Source: JAFAXD01 sp963816775 (GTDB lineage Bacteria; Pseudomonadota; Alphaproteobacteria; Rhizobiales; Xanthobacteraceae). Taken from it: a DNA stretch of 64,000 nucleotides. This document shows positions 51,934-61,590 of the stretch, piece after piece. The translations under genes were made by a program, and so were the position numbers. How positions within the stretch are numbered: position 1 is the first letter of the stretch; the number at the start of each line of letters is the position of its first letter. The notes below the pieces were generated by a model, which was given only the letters and a program-made list of their open reading frames with translations, ran no database searches and was not told the DNA's origin. The stretch spans positions 124,001-188,000 of the forward strand of contig CAWFLX010000030.1 in NCBI GenBank assembly GCA_963816775.1, in the 5' to 3' direction.

Positions 51934-53210
51934 GCAAGCACGAACGATTTCCCGAGCTGACCGACGATGAGCCGGGCGACGTCGGGCACAACGCTTCCGG
52001 TCCTGCGCCCCGCACGCCGGGAAAGGGTGACTTCGCGCGCCTGTTCGGGATCGGCACATTGCTGCTCCTGCTCGGCCTGTTGGCGCTCGGCACCTACCAG
52101 CACTTCGCGCTTCACGCGCAGGTCATTGCGACTGCGAAAGAGCACAGCGAGTTCGTTCCGCACGTTCGAGTCGCGCCGGTACGCGCCAGCTCTCCCACTT
52201 GGCCGGTGACGCTGCCGGGCACGACCAGCGCGTTTGCGGCCGCCAACATCTACGCGCGCGCGACCGGCTACATCTCCCGCCGCGACGTCGATATCGGCGA
52301 CCCGGTCAAGAAGGGCCAGCTGCTGGCCGAGATCACCGCGCCCGAGCTCGACCATCAGATCTCCCAAGCCGAAGCGACGCTCGCCCAGCTCAGGGCGGCG
52401 CTGCAGCAGGCGCAAGCCAACCGCGATCTCGGCAGCGCCAACTGGGCGCGCGACAAGCCGCTGGTCGAGAAGGGCTGGGCCACCCCGCAGCAGGGTGACA
52501 CCGATCGGTTGACGCTCGCCGCCCAGGAGGCGGCGGTGGCGGTCGCGCAGGCCAACATCAAGCAGCAGGAAGCGCAGCTGCAGGTCCTGCACCAGCAGAA
52601 GGACTATCAGAGCGTAGTCGCGCCGTTCGATGGCGTGGTGACCCAGCGCAACGTCGATATCGGAACCCTGGTCCAGGCCGATGCCACCAGCGGCACCTTC
52701 ATGTTTACTGTGATGCAGACCGACGTGATCCGCGTCCAGGTCTACGTCCCGCAGGACGCGGCGTTCGGCGTCGCGCCGGGGGTCGCGGCCGGCATCCATG
52801 TTCCCGAAATACCCGGCCGTGTCTTTCCCGGCACCGTGACACGCCTCGCCAATGCGTTGCAGCCTGGTTCGCGCACGCTGCTCACCGAGATCGACGTACC
52901 CAATCCGGACCACACCCTCACGCCCGGATCCTATTGTCTGGTTGACCTGCAAATTCCGCGCAAGACGCCGTCGCTGATCGTGCCGGCGTCGGCAATCATC
53001 TTCAACCAGGACGGGCTGAGTGTCGCCGTGGTGGAGAATGGCGTCGCCCACATCCGCCATATCACGCAGGTGCGCGACCTCGGCACCACCGTCGAGGTAA
53101 GCGCAGGCGTGCGCGAGGGCGACCAGGTGATTCTCAACCCCTCCGTCGATCTCGCCGAAGGGCGCAAGGTCGCGCCGCAGCCGACCGCGACGGCGACAAA
53201 GGTGTCGTAG
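51930..53210 (+). CDS. RND efflux periplasmic adaptor (membrane fusion protein)
   Basis: 426 aa. Hydrophobic anchor (about 36-55), then lipoyl halves flanking a coiled-coil hairpin (GYISRRDVDIGDPVKKGQLL; hairpin about 145-225; VVAPFDGVVTQRNVDIGTLV) and a beta-barrel/membrane-proximal region. It links the RND pump to an outer-membrane TolC-like channel, which is not in the window. The gene order (permease then adaptor) is less common. ATGA overlap with the permease. Confidence 0.92.
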   Translation: MSKHERFPELTDDEPGDVGHNASGPAPRTPGKGDFARLFGIGTLLLLLGLLALGTYQHFALHAQVIATAKEHSEFVPHVRVAPVRASSPTWPVTLPGTTSAFAAANIYARATGYISRRDVDIGDPVKKGQLLAEITAPELDHQISQAEATLAQLRAALQQAQANRDLGSANWARDKPLVEKGWATPQQGDTDRLTLAAQEAAVAVAQANIKQQEAQLQVLHQQKDYQSVVAPFDGVVTQRNVDIGTLVQADATSGTFMFTVMQTDVIRVQVYVPQDAAFGVAPGVAAGIHVPEIPGRVFPGTVTRLANALQPGSRTLLTEIDVPNPDHTLTPGSYCLVDLQIPRKTPSLIVPASAIIFNQDGLSVAVVENGVAHIRHITQVRDLGTTVEVSAGVREGDQVILNPSVDLAEGRKVAPQPTATATKVS

Positions 53211-53243
53211 CTCCGTCGGAGCAGCCGGGGGGAGCCGAATCCA

Positions 53244-54803
53244 TCACGCGTGCCGTTCCCGCCGGTGCCGGTCGATCATATTGACGGCCCGGCGCGCGGA
53301 GAGGATCGCCCCTTCCTGCCAGGCGCCGACATGGCTCAGGTGCTCGCCCGCGAAATAGAACGGACCATCCGGTTCGTTGAGCAGCATGTAGTCGGCCTCC
53401 TGGTCCGCCCGGTAGCGCGGCGTGATCCCGAGACTGTAGGGCACCTTCGACCAAGCGATCGACAAGCCTTTGTCGAGCTCATGGCCGCGGCCGGGGTGCA
53501 AGCCTTCGACCGCCGCCCGGCTCGCCGCGAGCTGCTCGGCGAGCGGCCTTGCGGCGAGTGCCGGCGCATCGTCGCGCACCGCGTAGCCGCCGAGCAAAAT
53601 ACCCTTTTGCGCAAAGAAGCGGTCGCTCGGATACCAGACCATGGCGGTCGGGCCTTTCACCCAGGAAATCCCGCCATAGATCTGATCGTCCATTTCCCAG
53701 AACCGACGCGACTGCCACGCGATCTTGACCGCATCCGCGTAATCGACGGCGCGAATCGCCGCTCGCGTTGGCGGGGCGAAATCCGCTTCGATCGCGCTCA
53801 GCACCTTGAGGGGGATGGTGACGATACAGTAGGCGGCATTGAAGGCGGCGCGCTTGCCGGTGCGCCGGTCGAGTGTCGTGATGCGCACACCGTCGCCGTG
53901 GCGCTGCAGTGCGGTCACTTCGCTGGCGAGATGCACGACGCTGCCAAGCCTTCTGGCAAACGCCGCCGGCAGACGGTCCATGCCGCCGACTGGCTGGAAC
54001 ATGGTGGCCTGGAAGTCGAAGCTTTCCTCGACCAGCACGCCCGCCCACATGTCGGCGTCGAGCAGCACGGGCAGCGGAACCGGGTCTCGCCCGGTGCCGA
54101 CCTCGCCGGCGGCGCCCGGCAGGGTCTTGTACCCGGACCGGGTCGAGCCGCGGAACAGGAAATCGGGCGAAAGATCGCCGTAGCGCTTGAGGAACGCCAG
54201 CATCCGCTCCCTGTCGGTCCGGCTCAGCTCCTCATCGAGCGCGCCGCGGTCGATCGCCTTGGCGAGCAGCTCCGAGATTGCACCGCGCGTGTCGTTCACG
54301 GCCTGGCGCATCTCGATCGGCTGTCCGCCGTTCGCGGCCGGATTAAGCAGCCGGGCGCCGCGGCTGGTGTTGACCTCGACCTCCAACGGCACGCCGAACT
54401 CCCGGCAATAGCCAAGCACCGCCTGGTGGTGGCTTGGGAGGCGAGCCGGACCCGCATTCCAATAGAGTCCAGGTTCGAAGTCGCAGAGCTGGCGCGACCC
54501 GTCGGCAAGCTCGATGCTTGTGCCTCGACGAATTGTCCAATTGCGTCCGCCGACGCGCTCGCGCGCCTCCAGCACGGTGCAGTCATATCCGGCCTTGCCG
54601 AGTTCGTATGCCGCAGAGAGACCGGCAACGCCGGCACCCAGGATCACGACCTTGGTCCCGTGCGCACCGCCGCGCTCAAGCGCGACCGGCTCGGCGACCG
54701 CGGCCAGGGGGAGGAGACCCATCGCCTGCATGGTCAGGTAGGTCGCCCGATAGCCCCCGGCTGACGCGACCCGGTGCAGAAACTGGCGACGCGTGGCGGT
54801 CAT
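53244..54803 (-). CDS. Flavin-containing monoamine oxidase family protein
   Basis: 519 aa. Twin-arginine-like start (TATRRQFLHRVASAGG), FAD Rossmann motif KVVILGAGVAGLSAAYELG with the EARERVGGRN segment, and C-terminal FAD-contact GPFYFAGEHLSHVGAWQEGA. Oxidises an amine or amino acid, releasing peroxide. Probably periplasmic because of the Tat-like signal. Convergent with the RND operon and unrelated to it. Confidence 0.88.
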   Translation of the reverse strand: MTATRRQFLHRVASAGGYRATYLTMQAMGLLPLAAVAEPVALERGGAHGTKVVILGAGVAGLSAAYELGKAGYDCTVLEARERVGGRNWTIRRGTSIELADGSRQLCDFEPGLYWNAGPARLPSHHQAVLGYCREFGVPLEVEVNTSRGARLLNPAANGGQPIEMRQAVNDTRGAISELLAKAIDRGALDEELSRTDRERMLAFLKRYGDLSPDFLFRGSTRSGYKTLPGAAGEVGTGRDPVPLPVLLDADMWAGVLVEESFDFQATMFQPVGGMDRLPAAFARRLGSVVHLASEVTALQRHGDGVRITTLDRRTGKRAAFNAAYCIVTIPLKVLSAIEADFAPPTRAAIRAVDYADAVKIAWQSRRFWEMDDQIYGGISWVKGPTAMVWYPSDRFFAQKGILLGGYAVRDDAPALAARPLAEQLAASRAAVEGLHPGRGHELDKGLSIAWSKVPYSLGITPRYRADQEADYMLLNEPDGPFYFAGEHLSHVGAWQEGAILSARRAVNMIDRHRRERHA

Positions 54804-55007
54804 CTCGCCTCCAGCTTGGCCGTGTGCAGTGCACCCCCGGCCCTAGTCTGAGCAAATAGTGACAAATTCTCAACACTCGTCAGAGAAATGCGATCAATTC
54901 GATGCGCGCGCTTGGACCGGCCGCGCAACCTGCTATCTTGTGGGTGTTCAACCGATTTCCCCCCAAGGGTCAGAGCGCTTCGCGACGCGACGTGCTGGAG
55001 AACCTGC

Positions 55008-55523
55008 ATGCGCGCGCGCTCGTGCAAGACGGCATTGATACTGGCGGCGTTTGCCCTCGTCTATCAGGCGCAGGCGAGCGCGCCGGTCGGCCGCGCGACC
55101 CATGATCGGACCGTGATCAGCCACAGCGCCACCATCGCGGACACGGGGTTTGATTCGCTCGTATCCTTCATCGAGGAGATGACGGCCTCGGCGGCGCTGG
55201 CGGGAAAGAAACTCAGCTGGGACGAGGTCACCGAGCGGGGCCTGGAGTTGTCGCGCCAGCAACACGGCGGCAAGCCGGAAGCGGCGCGTTTCTGCGACCC
55301 GGAACTCCGGGTCTGCAACAACGGCGTTGTTTGGCGGTCGAGCAAGGGGACCAAGATGTTTCTCCGCCAGTCCGAGACGATGGACGGCAAGCCGCTCGAG
55401 CGCGAGATTTGCGAACTCAATACGTTTGGCGACGTTCGAGTTTGCGTCGACTGGGACACCGGCCGGCAATACCGCGACATGAAAGATCTAAAGGGCCGCT
55501 GGTATAAGGTCGCCGACCAGTAA
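55008..55523 (+). CDS. Exported hypothetical protein
   Basis: 171 aa. Signal peptide (MRARSCKTALILAAFALVYQ), a Ser/Thr-rich linker, then a domain with four cysteines (CDPELRVCNNGVVW, REICELN, VRVCVDWDTG). RBS GGAG 8 nt upstream. The frame is open upstream to 54888 without support. Family not recognised. Confidence 0.7.
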   Translation: MRARSCKTALILAAFALVYQAQASAPVGRATHDRTVISHSATIADTGFDSLVSFIEEMTASAALAGKKLSWDEVTERGLELSRQQHGGKPEAARFCDPELRVCNNGVVWRSSKGTKMFLRQSETMDGKPLEREICELNTFGDVRVCVDWDTGRQYRDMKDLKGRWYKVADQ

Positions 55524-55757
55524 GCGCGCGCGGCAGCGGCGGCAGTTTCTGCTTTTTGGGTCGTCCCGTAGCGAACCGCCTAAAAACATGGCGGCGTCAT
55601 TGGGACGCCGCGAACAAGCCCGCAATTCAACACCTATCGTCGCGAATTACGCGGTTTGGCGCCGGCATTGGTTGGCGCCCGGACGACTTGCGCGCCCACG
55701 CCGCATCGGCTTTTCTGCCGACCGTCCAATGACCCCATCCCAAACGAGGAAACGCCC

Positions 55758-56567
55758 GTGCCCGTGTCTCTCGCCGACATCCGCTATGAACTTGCGATCG
55801 CCAACCGCATGTGCGCCCACGAGGGGGTGATCGACGCCTTCGGCCATGTGAGCGTGCGGCACCCGTCGGATCCCGGCCGCTATCTGCTGTCGCGCTCGCG
55901 CTCGCCCGAACTGGTCGAGCCCGGCGACCTCTACGAGTTCACCCTTGATTCCGAGCCGGTCACGCCGCCCCCTTTGCCGATGTATTCGGAACGCGTGATC
56001 CACGGCGAGATCTACAAGGCGCGGCCCGACGTGGTTGCGGTCTGCCACCATCATTCCCCGGCCATGCTGCCCTATTGCATCACCGGCGAACCGATGGTCG
56101 CGGTCTATCACCTCGGCGCGGTGATCGGATCGCACGTGCCGTTCTGGGACAGCCAGGACGAGTTCGGCGATACCAACCTCCTGGTTCGCAAGCCGGAGGA
56201 GGGAGCCTCGCTCGCCCGCGCGCTCGGCGATCACAACATGGTGCTGATGCGCCGCCACGGTGCAACCGTGGTTGGCAGCGACCTTCGCCAACTCGTGTTC
56301 CGTACCATTTACGGCTGCCGCAACGCCGAGTATCAGACCCAGGCCAAGCTGGTTGGACGTATCGGCATGCTTACGCCGGGTGAAATCGACATGGCGGCGA
56401 TGCTGCAGCAACAACCCAACACCGTGGCGCGGGCGTGGGAATATTGGCTGACGCGGCTCGACAAACGCGGCGCGCTGCCGCCGCGCGAGCGTTCGGCACC
56501 GGCCCGCAAAGGCGCGGGTGTCCGCAAGGCGGGGGCGAAAATCCGCAAAAAGGGAAAGCGACGATGA
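55758..56567 (+). CDS. Class II aldolase/adducin family protein
   Basis: 269 aa from GTG (RBS GAGGA). Zinc-binding histidines are in VAVCHHHSPAML and MRRHGATVVG; N-terminal RMCAHEGVIDAFGHVSVRHP is typical. The C-terminus is a basic Lys/Arg/Ala tail (about 245-269), unusual for an enzyme. It overlaps the following binding-protein gene by 4 bp, suggesting a joint uptake/catabolic function. Confidence 0.85.
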   Translation: MPVSLADIRYELAIANRMCAHEGVIDAFGHVSVRHPSDPGRYLLSRSRSPELVEPGDLYEFTLDSEPVTPPPLPMYSERVIHGEIYKARPDVVAVCHHHSPAMLPYCITGEPMVAVYHLGAVIGSHVPFWDSQDEFGDTNLLVRKPEEGASLARALGDHNMVLMRRHGATVVGSDLRQLVFRTIYGCRNAEYQTQAKLVGRIGMLTPGEIDMAAMLQQQPNTVARAWEYWLTRLDKRGALPPRERSAPARKGAGVRKAGAKIRKKGKRR

Positions 56568-57523
56568 GGACAACGCTCACACGTTCTGGATTGGCGCTCG
56601 CGCTATGTGCAGCGGTCACGCTGCCGGCCGCCGCGCAAGACACGCTAAAGATCGCAATCGGGCAGATCAACAACTGGGAAAACCAGGCGCCGACGCTCGG
56701 TCAGGACGCCGGCATCTTCAAGAAATACAACCTCGTGCTGGAGAACTTCGGCACCGCCGGCGCCGGCGAGACCGTTCAGGCGGTGATCTCCGGCAGCGCC
56801 GACATCGGCGGCGGCGTCGGGCTCGCCGGTGCGATGCGGGCGTTTTCCAAGGGCGCGCCGGTGCGCGTCATTCTCCCGGCCTTTACCGGGACCAGCGATC
56901 TCTACTGGTACGTCAAGGCCGATTCTCCGATCAAATCCCTCAAGGACGCGACCGACAAGAACACCATTGCGTATTCGACCAATGGTTCGTCTTCCAACAA
57001 CATCGTGCTGGCGTTCGTCGAGGAACTGGGGCTGAAGGCCAAGCCGACCGCAACGGGAAGCCCGCCGGGAACGCTCACGTCGGTGATGAGCGGACAGATC
57101 GACATCGGCTGGGCAGCGCCGCCCTTCGGCATCAAGGAGATCAACGAGGGCAAGATCCGCATTATCGCCCGCGGTTCCGACGTGCCGTCGCTGCGCGGTC
57201 AGACCGTGCGGGTGCTGATCGCCAACGCGGATGCGCTCGACAAGAAGAAAGATGCGATCCTGCGGTTCGTCAAAGGCTACCGCGAGGCCGTCGACTGGAT
57301 GTACTCCGACCCGGCCGCGGTTGAGATGTACGCCAAGAAGACCAACATGGCGCCAGCGATCATCCGCCAGTCAATCGACGAGTTTCAGCCCAAGGCGACC
57401 ATGCAGAGCGATGAACTCAAGGACCTCAACGCGGCCATGCAGGATGCCGTGAAGCTCAAGTTCCTGGAAAAGCCGCTCACGCCGGAGCAGCTCAAGGTGT
57501 TTGTGCAAATTCCGCCGAAGTGA
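56564..57523 (+). CDS. NitT/TauT-type ABC substrate-binding protein
   Basis: 319 aa, signal peptide about 1-24 (ends LPAAAQ). Periplasmic binding protein fold of the SsuA/TauA/NMT1 group: TLKIAIGQINNWENQAPTLG, QAVISGSADIGGGVG, GIFKKYNLVLE. No cognate permease or ATPase follows; the next genes encode a branched-chain amino acid system. It is coupled (4-bp overlap) to the class II aldolase. Confidence 0.88.
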   Translation: MRTTLTRSGLALALCAAVTLPAAAQDTLKIAIGQINNWENQAPTLGQDAGIFKKYNLVLENFGTAGAGETVQAVISGSADIGGGVGLAGAMRAFSKGAPVRVILPAFTGTSDLYWYVKADSPIKSLKDATDKNTIAYSTNGSSSNNIVLAFVEELGLKAKPTATGSPPGTLTSVMSGQIDIGWAAPPFGIKEINEGKIRIIARGSDVPSLRGQTVRVLIANADALDKKKDAILRFVKGYREAVDWMYSDPAAVEMYAKKTNMAPAIIRQSIDEFQPKATMQSDELKDLNAAMQDAVKLKFLEKPLTPEQLKVFVQIPPK

Positions 57524-57734
57524 GCCGGTTGGCGGAAAATCGCTCGACCCCGGACCTCCCGGCAAGGCAGACCCTCTCCGCCCGCGCGGAGAGGGGCGAT
57601 CTGCGGCGTCACCTTACCCAAAAGTAACACTGCGCCGCAGTTCCCGCCGGTAGCGGTTTCCGCTACCTTCGCGGCAAGCCGCTGGACCGGGCGACGCCCA
57701 GCACCAAAACAAATATGCCGGAGAGGGAACCCCA

Positions 57735-58967
57735 ATGCGATCTCACGCAACGACTAACATCAATCGACGTACGCTGCTCGCCAGCACCGCCGCGGCTGGT
57801 GCCGTCCTTGCCATGCCAGCTATCGTTCGCGCCCAGAGCGGTCCGTTGAAGGTCGGCTCGCTGCTGCCGCGCTCGGGGGTGCAAGCCCTGATCGGTCAGG
57901 ATTGCCAGCGCGCCGTGGAGCTTGCTCCGGCGCTGCTGAAAGACCTCGGTCTGCCCGAGCTCACGATCATGAATGCCGACACCGAGACCAATGTCGACAC
58001 CGCTCGTTCGCGGGCCGAGCGGCTGATCAACGACGGCGCCCAGATGTTGGTCGGCGCCTTCAATTCCGGGCAGTCGAGCGCAATCGCCCAAGTCGCCGAG
58101 CAAAAGGGCATCCCCTACGTGATCAACATCGCGGCCGCGCCGCCGATCACCGAGCAGGGCTACAAGTTCGTGTTTCGCAACTTCCCGACCGCGCCGATGA
58201 TCCTCAACGACGCGTTCACCAACCAGAAGGAAGTGTTTGAAACCGCCGGCGTGGCACCGAAATCGGTCGTGCTGCTGCATGTGAACGACACGTTCGGCAT
58301 GGCGATGCAAAAGGACATCGGAAACGTCATGCCGAAATACAGCATGCCGTACACGATTCTGGAGCAGATCGCCTACGATCCGGCGGCGCGCGATCTGTCG
58401 GTGGAAATATCCAAGGCGAAAGCGACGGGCGCCGAGGCTCTGCTGATCGTGGGCCGCCTCAACGACGCGATCCTGCTCACGCGCGAGATGGTTAAACAAC
58501 GCTGGAGCCCGATGGCGGTGTTGAGCATGGGGCCTGGCTGGAACGAAAACGACTATTTCAAAACCCTGGGCAAGCTCGCCAACGGCCCGATGAGTTTCAT
58601 CCCCTGGTACGACCCGACGAAACCGCTGAGCAAGAAGTTGGTCGCGGCGTTTACCAAGGCGTATCCGGATCTCAACCTGAACGAAAAGCACGTTTTTACG
58701 TTCGAAGCGCTGCTGGTCGCAGCCGACGCCTTCAAGCGCGCCGGTTCGACCGACCCCAAGGCGATGGTCGAGGCGATCCGCACGACCAACATCACCAACA
58801 ACGTCAGCATCGGCCCGGGGATCCAGTTCAACGCCAAGGGCCAGAACGACAAGCTCAAGAACGCGGGTATCCAGAACCGCGCCGGGAAATTCGTCACGCT
58901 GGCGCCGAAGGCCGCGGCCGACGCCAAGCCCGAATTGCCGATGATACCCTACGACAAGCGCGCCTGA
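57735..58967 (+). CDS. livJ: Branched-chain amino acid-type ABC substrate-binding protein
   Basis: 410 aa. Twin-arginine-like leader (INRRTLLASTAAAGAVLA), then a type I periplasmic binding fold: LKVGSLLPRSGVQALIG, RLINDGAQMLVGAFNSGQSS, VVLLHVNDTFGMAMQ. RBS GGAGAGGG. First gene of a complete five-gene ABC operon. The ligand may be an amino acid or an aromatic acid, as this family is broad. Confidence 0.9.
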   Translation: MRSHATTNINRRTLLASTAAAGAVLAMPAIVRAQSGPLKVGSLLPRSGVQALIGQDCQRAVELAPALLKDLGLPELTIMNADTETNVDTARSRAERLINDGAQMLVGAFNSGQSSAIAQVAEQKGIPYVINIAAAPPITEQGYKFVFRNFPTAPMILNDAFTNQKEVFETAGVAPKSVVLLHVNDTFGMAMQKDIGNVMPKYSMPYTILEQIAYDPAARDLSVEISKAKATGAEALLIVGRLNDAILLTREMVKQRWSPMAVLSMGPGWNENDYFKTLGKLANGPMSFIPWYDPTKPLSKKLVAAFTKAYPDLNLNEKHVFTFEALLVAADAFKRAGSTDPKAMVEAIRTTNITNNVSIGPGIQFNAKGQNDKLKNAGIQNRAGKFVTLAPKAAADAKPELPMIPYDKRA

Positions 58968-59000
58968 AGTCGTCAGTGCCGCCCGAAGCGGGGCACTAAG

Positions 59001-59873
59001 GTGCCGCTCGAGGTCTATCTCAACGTCGCGGTCGGCGGGGCGCTCACCGGCCTCGTCTATGGCCTGATGGCGCTCGGGCTTTCCGTGATCTTCGGCGTCG
59101 TGCGCGTGGTCAACTTCGCGCACGGCGAGATGATGACGATCGCGATGTACATCGCGGTCGCCCTGTTCGCGATGCTCAAGCTCGACCCGCTGGTGATGAT
59201 GCTGCCGATCGCGGCCGTGCTGTTCGCGTTCGGCTATGTGCTGCAGGCCGGGCTGATCAACCCGTTCATCAGCCGGCCCGAGCACAGTCAGTTCATTCTG
59301 ATGGTTGCGGTCGCGTTGATCATCGTCAACGTGCTGTTGATCGGATTTGGCCCCGACGCGCGCAGCGTGCAGACGAGCTACGCATTCGACAGCTTCCAGC
59401 TAGGAGCCCTGATCATCGACGCCACCAAGCTCTACGCGGCGATCGCTGCCGTGGTCGTGGCGTCACTGCTGTTTATGTTCTTCCGCTTCACGCGGCTCGG
59501 CCAGGCGATCCGCGCCTGTGCCGACAACTACACCGGTGCCCTGGTGGTCGGGCTCAACGTGAAGCATCTTTACGCGCTGACCTTCGGGATTGGCGCGGCC
59601 TGCGTCGGCGCCGCCGGCTGCATGCTGGTGTTGATCAACGACGTCACGCCCGCGGCAGGACCGTCCTACACGCTGTTGGCCTTCGTCATTGTCATCACGG
59701 GCGGGCTCGGCTCGCTGCCGGGCGCGCTGCTCGGCGGCGTCCTGATCGGGCTGACCGAGGCGTTCGCCGGGCTGCTGTTCACGCCCTCGGCCAAGAGCAT
59801 GTTCGCGTTTGCGATCCTGGTGCTCGTGCTGCTGTTGCGGCCGCAGGGCATTCTTGGAAAGCGCGCGGCATGA
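59001..59873 (+). CDS. livH: Branched-chain amino acid ABC permease, LivH type
   Basis: 290 aa, GTG start. About eight hydrophobic helices; conserved GLVYGLMALGLSVIFGVVRV, NFAHGEMM and the EAA-like C-terminal ALLGGVLIGLTEAFAG. Pairs with LivM to form the translocation channel. Overlaps livM by 4 bp. Confidence 0.92.
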   Translation: MPLEVYLNVAVGGALTGLVYGLMALGLSVIFGVVRVVNFAHGEMMTIAMYIAVALFAMLKLDPLVMMLPIAAVLFAFGYVLQAGLINPFISRPEHSQFILMVAVALIIVNVLLIGFGPDARSVQTSYAFDSFQLGALIIDATKLYAAIAAVVVASLLFMFFRFTRLGQAIRACADNYTGALVVGLNVKHLYALTFGIGAACVGAAGCMLVLINDVTPAAGPSYTLLAFVIVITGGLGSLPGALLGGVLIGLTEAFAGLLFTPSAKSMFAFAILVLVLLLRPQGILGKRAA

Positions 59874-60868
59874 TGCGACTTATCGATGGCGTGTCGCGCC
59901 GGAGCCTGGTGCTGCTCGCGGCCCTGCTGGTGCTTCTCATCGCAGCGCCGGCGTTCGCCAGTGATTATCTCCTGAGCGTCCTCATTATCATTCTCTATTA
60001 CGCCTATACGGGCCAAGCCTGGAACGTGATGATGGGGTTTGCAGGGCAGCTCTCGCTCGGTCACGCGCTCTATGTCGGGCTCGGCGCCTACGCGACCGCC
60101 GCATTGTTCATTCATTACGGCGTTTCGCCCTGGATCGGTCTCCTCGTCGCGGTTCCGCTCGCGATGGCGGGTGGGGCGCTCATCGGGTTTCTGGCGTTCC
60201 AATTTCGCGTGGCCGGAGCCTACTTTGCGATTCTGACGATCGCCTTCGCGGAGTTTGCGCGCATCGGCTTCGACCACTTCGGCTGGGTTGGCGCATCGAG
60301 CGGACTGTTCCTGCCGGTCGCCCAATACGCGCGCAACGATTTCTGGCAGCTGCGCGGAAATCCGACGATGTTCTATTACCTGATATTGGCGATGACGGTG
60401 CTGGCCTTCGTGCTCTGCCGGCAACTGCTGCACAGCCGGCTCGGCTATTTCTGGCGCGCCATTCGCGAGGACGAGGAGGCGGCGCGTGCCGTCGGCGTCG
60501 CCACGTTCCGCTACAAGATGTTCGCGGTGCTGATCTCAGCCGGCTTGACCGCGCCAGCGGGGGTGTTCTTTGCGTTCTACTACAACAATCTGTTTCCCGA
60601 ACAGGTGTTCAGCGTCGGACGCTCGATCGAGATCATTCTCGGTCCCATTATCGGCGGCATCGGCACCCTGTTCGGGCCGATCCTGGGAGCGTTCCTGCTC
60701 ACCGGGTTAGCAGAGACGTTGACTGAGATCCTCAACCGCATCGGGGTCGACGTACCCGGTGCCAAGCAGGTTTTCTACGGCATCTGCCTCCTCGTCGTGA
60801 TCTTGCTCTTGCCGGAGGGCGTCTGGCCGTGGCTCGCGCGCAAGCTGAAGCTGGAGCCTCGTGCATGA
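59870..60868 (+). CDS. livM: Branched-chain amino acid ABC permease, LivM type
   Basis: 332 aa, about nine helices. Motifs GQAWNVMMGFAGQLSLGHAL, GVSPWIGLLVAVPLAMAGG, REDEEAARAVGVATFRYKM and GGIGTLFGPILGAFLL. ATGA overlaps on both sides with livH and livG. Confidence 0.92.
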   Translation: MMRLIDGVSRRSLVLLAALLVLLIAAPAFASDYLLSVLIIILYYAYTGQAWNVMMGFAGQLSLGHALYVGLGAYATAALFIHYGVSPWIGLLVAVPLAMAGGALIGFLAFQFRVAGAYFAILTIAFAEFARIGFDHFGWVGASSGLFLPVAQYARNDFWQLRGNPTMFYYLILAMTVLAFVLCRQLLHSRLGYFWRAIREDEEAARAVGVATFRYKMFAVLISAGLTAPAGVFFAFYYNNLFPEQVFSVGRSIEIILGPIIGGIGTLFGPILGAFLLTGLAETLTEILNRIGVDVPGAKQVFYGICLLVVILLLPEGVWPWLARKLKLEPRA

Positions 60869-61590
60869 GCGCGCTTCTCGCGGTCGAAGGCATCAGCAAA
60901 CGCTTTCGCGGGCTGCTCGCGGTCGCCAATGCCAATTTTGAGGTCAACCCGCGCGACATTTTCGCAATCATCGGCCCGAACGGCGCCGGCAAGACCACCT
61001 TGTTCAACGTGATTTCGGGCGCATTACGGCCGGACGCCGGGACGATCGCGTTCTGCGGGCAACGCATCGACGGGCTCGCGCCTGATGTCGTGTGCCGGCG
61101 CGGCATCGGCCGCACGTTCCAGATCGTGCGACCGTTTCCGGCGCTTACGGTTCTGGACAATGTGACAGTCGGTGCATTGTTGCATCACGCGGATGTCGGG
61201 GACGCGGCCCGGCGCGCCGATGAGGTGCTCCGGCGGCTCGACCTGCACCGCCTGCGCCGGCAGCGCGCCGACAGCCTGACGCTGCCTGATCGCAAGCGGC
61301 TCGAGGTCGCGCGCGCGCTTGCGACCGAGCCGAAGCTCCTCCTGCTCGACGAGGTCATGGCCGGGCTGCGGCCGACCGAGGTCGACCGCATGGTCGCGAT
61401 CCTGACCGAGCTCAATCGCGCCAGCGGGCTGACGGTCCTGCTGATCGAGCACGTGATGCGCGCCGTGATGGCGCTCGCGACCCGGGTGCTCGTGCTGCAT
61501 CACGGCGCGACCATCGCGCAGGGGCGGCCGGAAGAGGTCGTGCACGATCGCGAGGTGATCAAGTCCTATCTCGGCGCGGAGGCTCTCTGA
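60865..61590 (+). CDS. livG: Branched-chain amino acid ABC ATPase, LivG type
   Basis: 241 aa. Walker A GPNGAGKTT, Walker B LLLLDEVMAGL and His switch LLIEHVM. The signature region reads LTLPDRKRLEVARAL instead of LSGGQ, a known LivG variant. Internal start at 60865 (4-bp overlap with livM) is preferred over 60829. Confidence 0.92.
   Translation: MSALLAVEGISKRFRGLLAVANANFEVNPRDIFAIIGPNGAGKTTLFNVISGALRPDAGTIAFCGQRIDGLAPDVVCRRGIGRTFQIVRPFPALTVLDNVTVGALLHHADVGDAARRADEVLRRLDLHRLRRQRADSLTLPDRKRLEVARALATEPKLLLLDEVMAGLRPTEVDRMVAILTELNRASGLTVLLIEHVMRAVMALATRVLVLHHGATIAQGRPEEVVHDREVIKSYLGAEAL

Noticed and set aside
49816..52059. Long minus-strand open frame (747 codons) opposite the RND genes
   Set aside because: It is the antisense shadow of a GC-rich coding strand. 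Its product is Arg/His/Asp/Gln-rich with no domain, and the plus strand has clear RND and adaptor motifs.
57663..59285. Minus-strand frame of 540 codons opposite the livJ gene
   Set aside because: Composition typical of an antisense frame, while the plus strand encodes an evident binding protein and permease.
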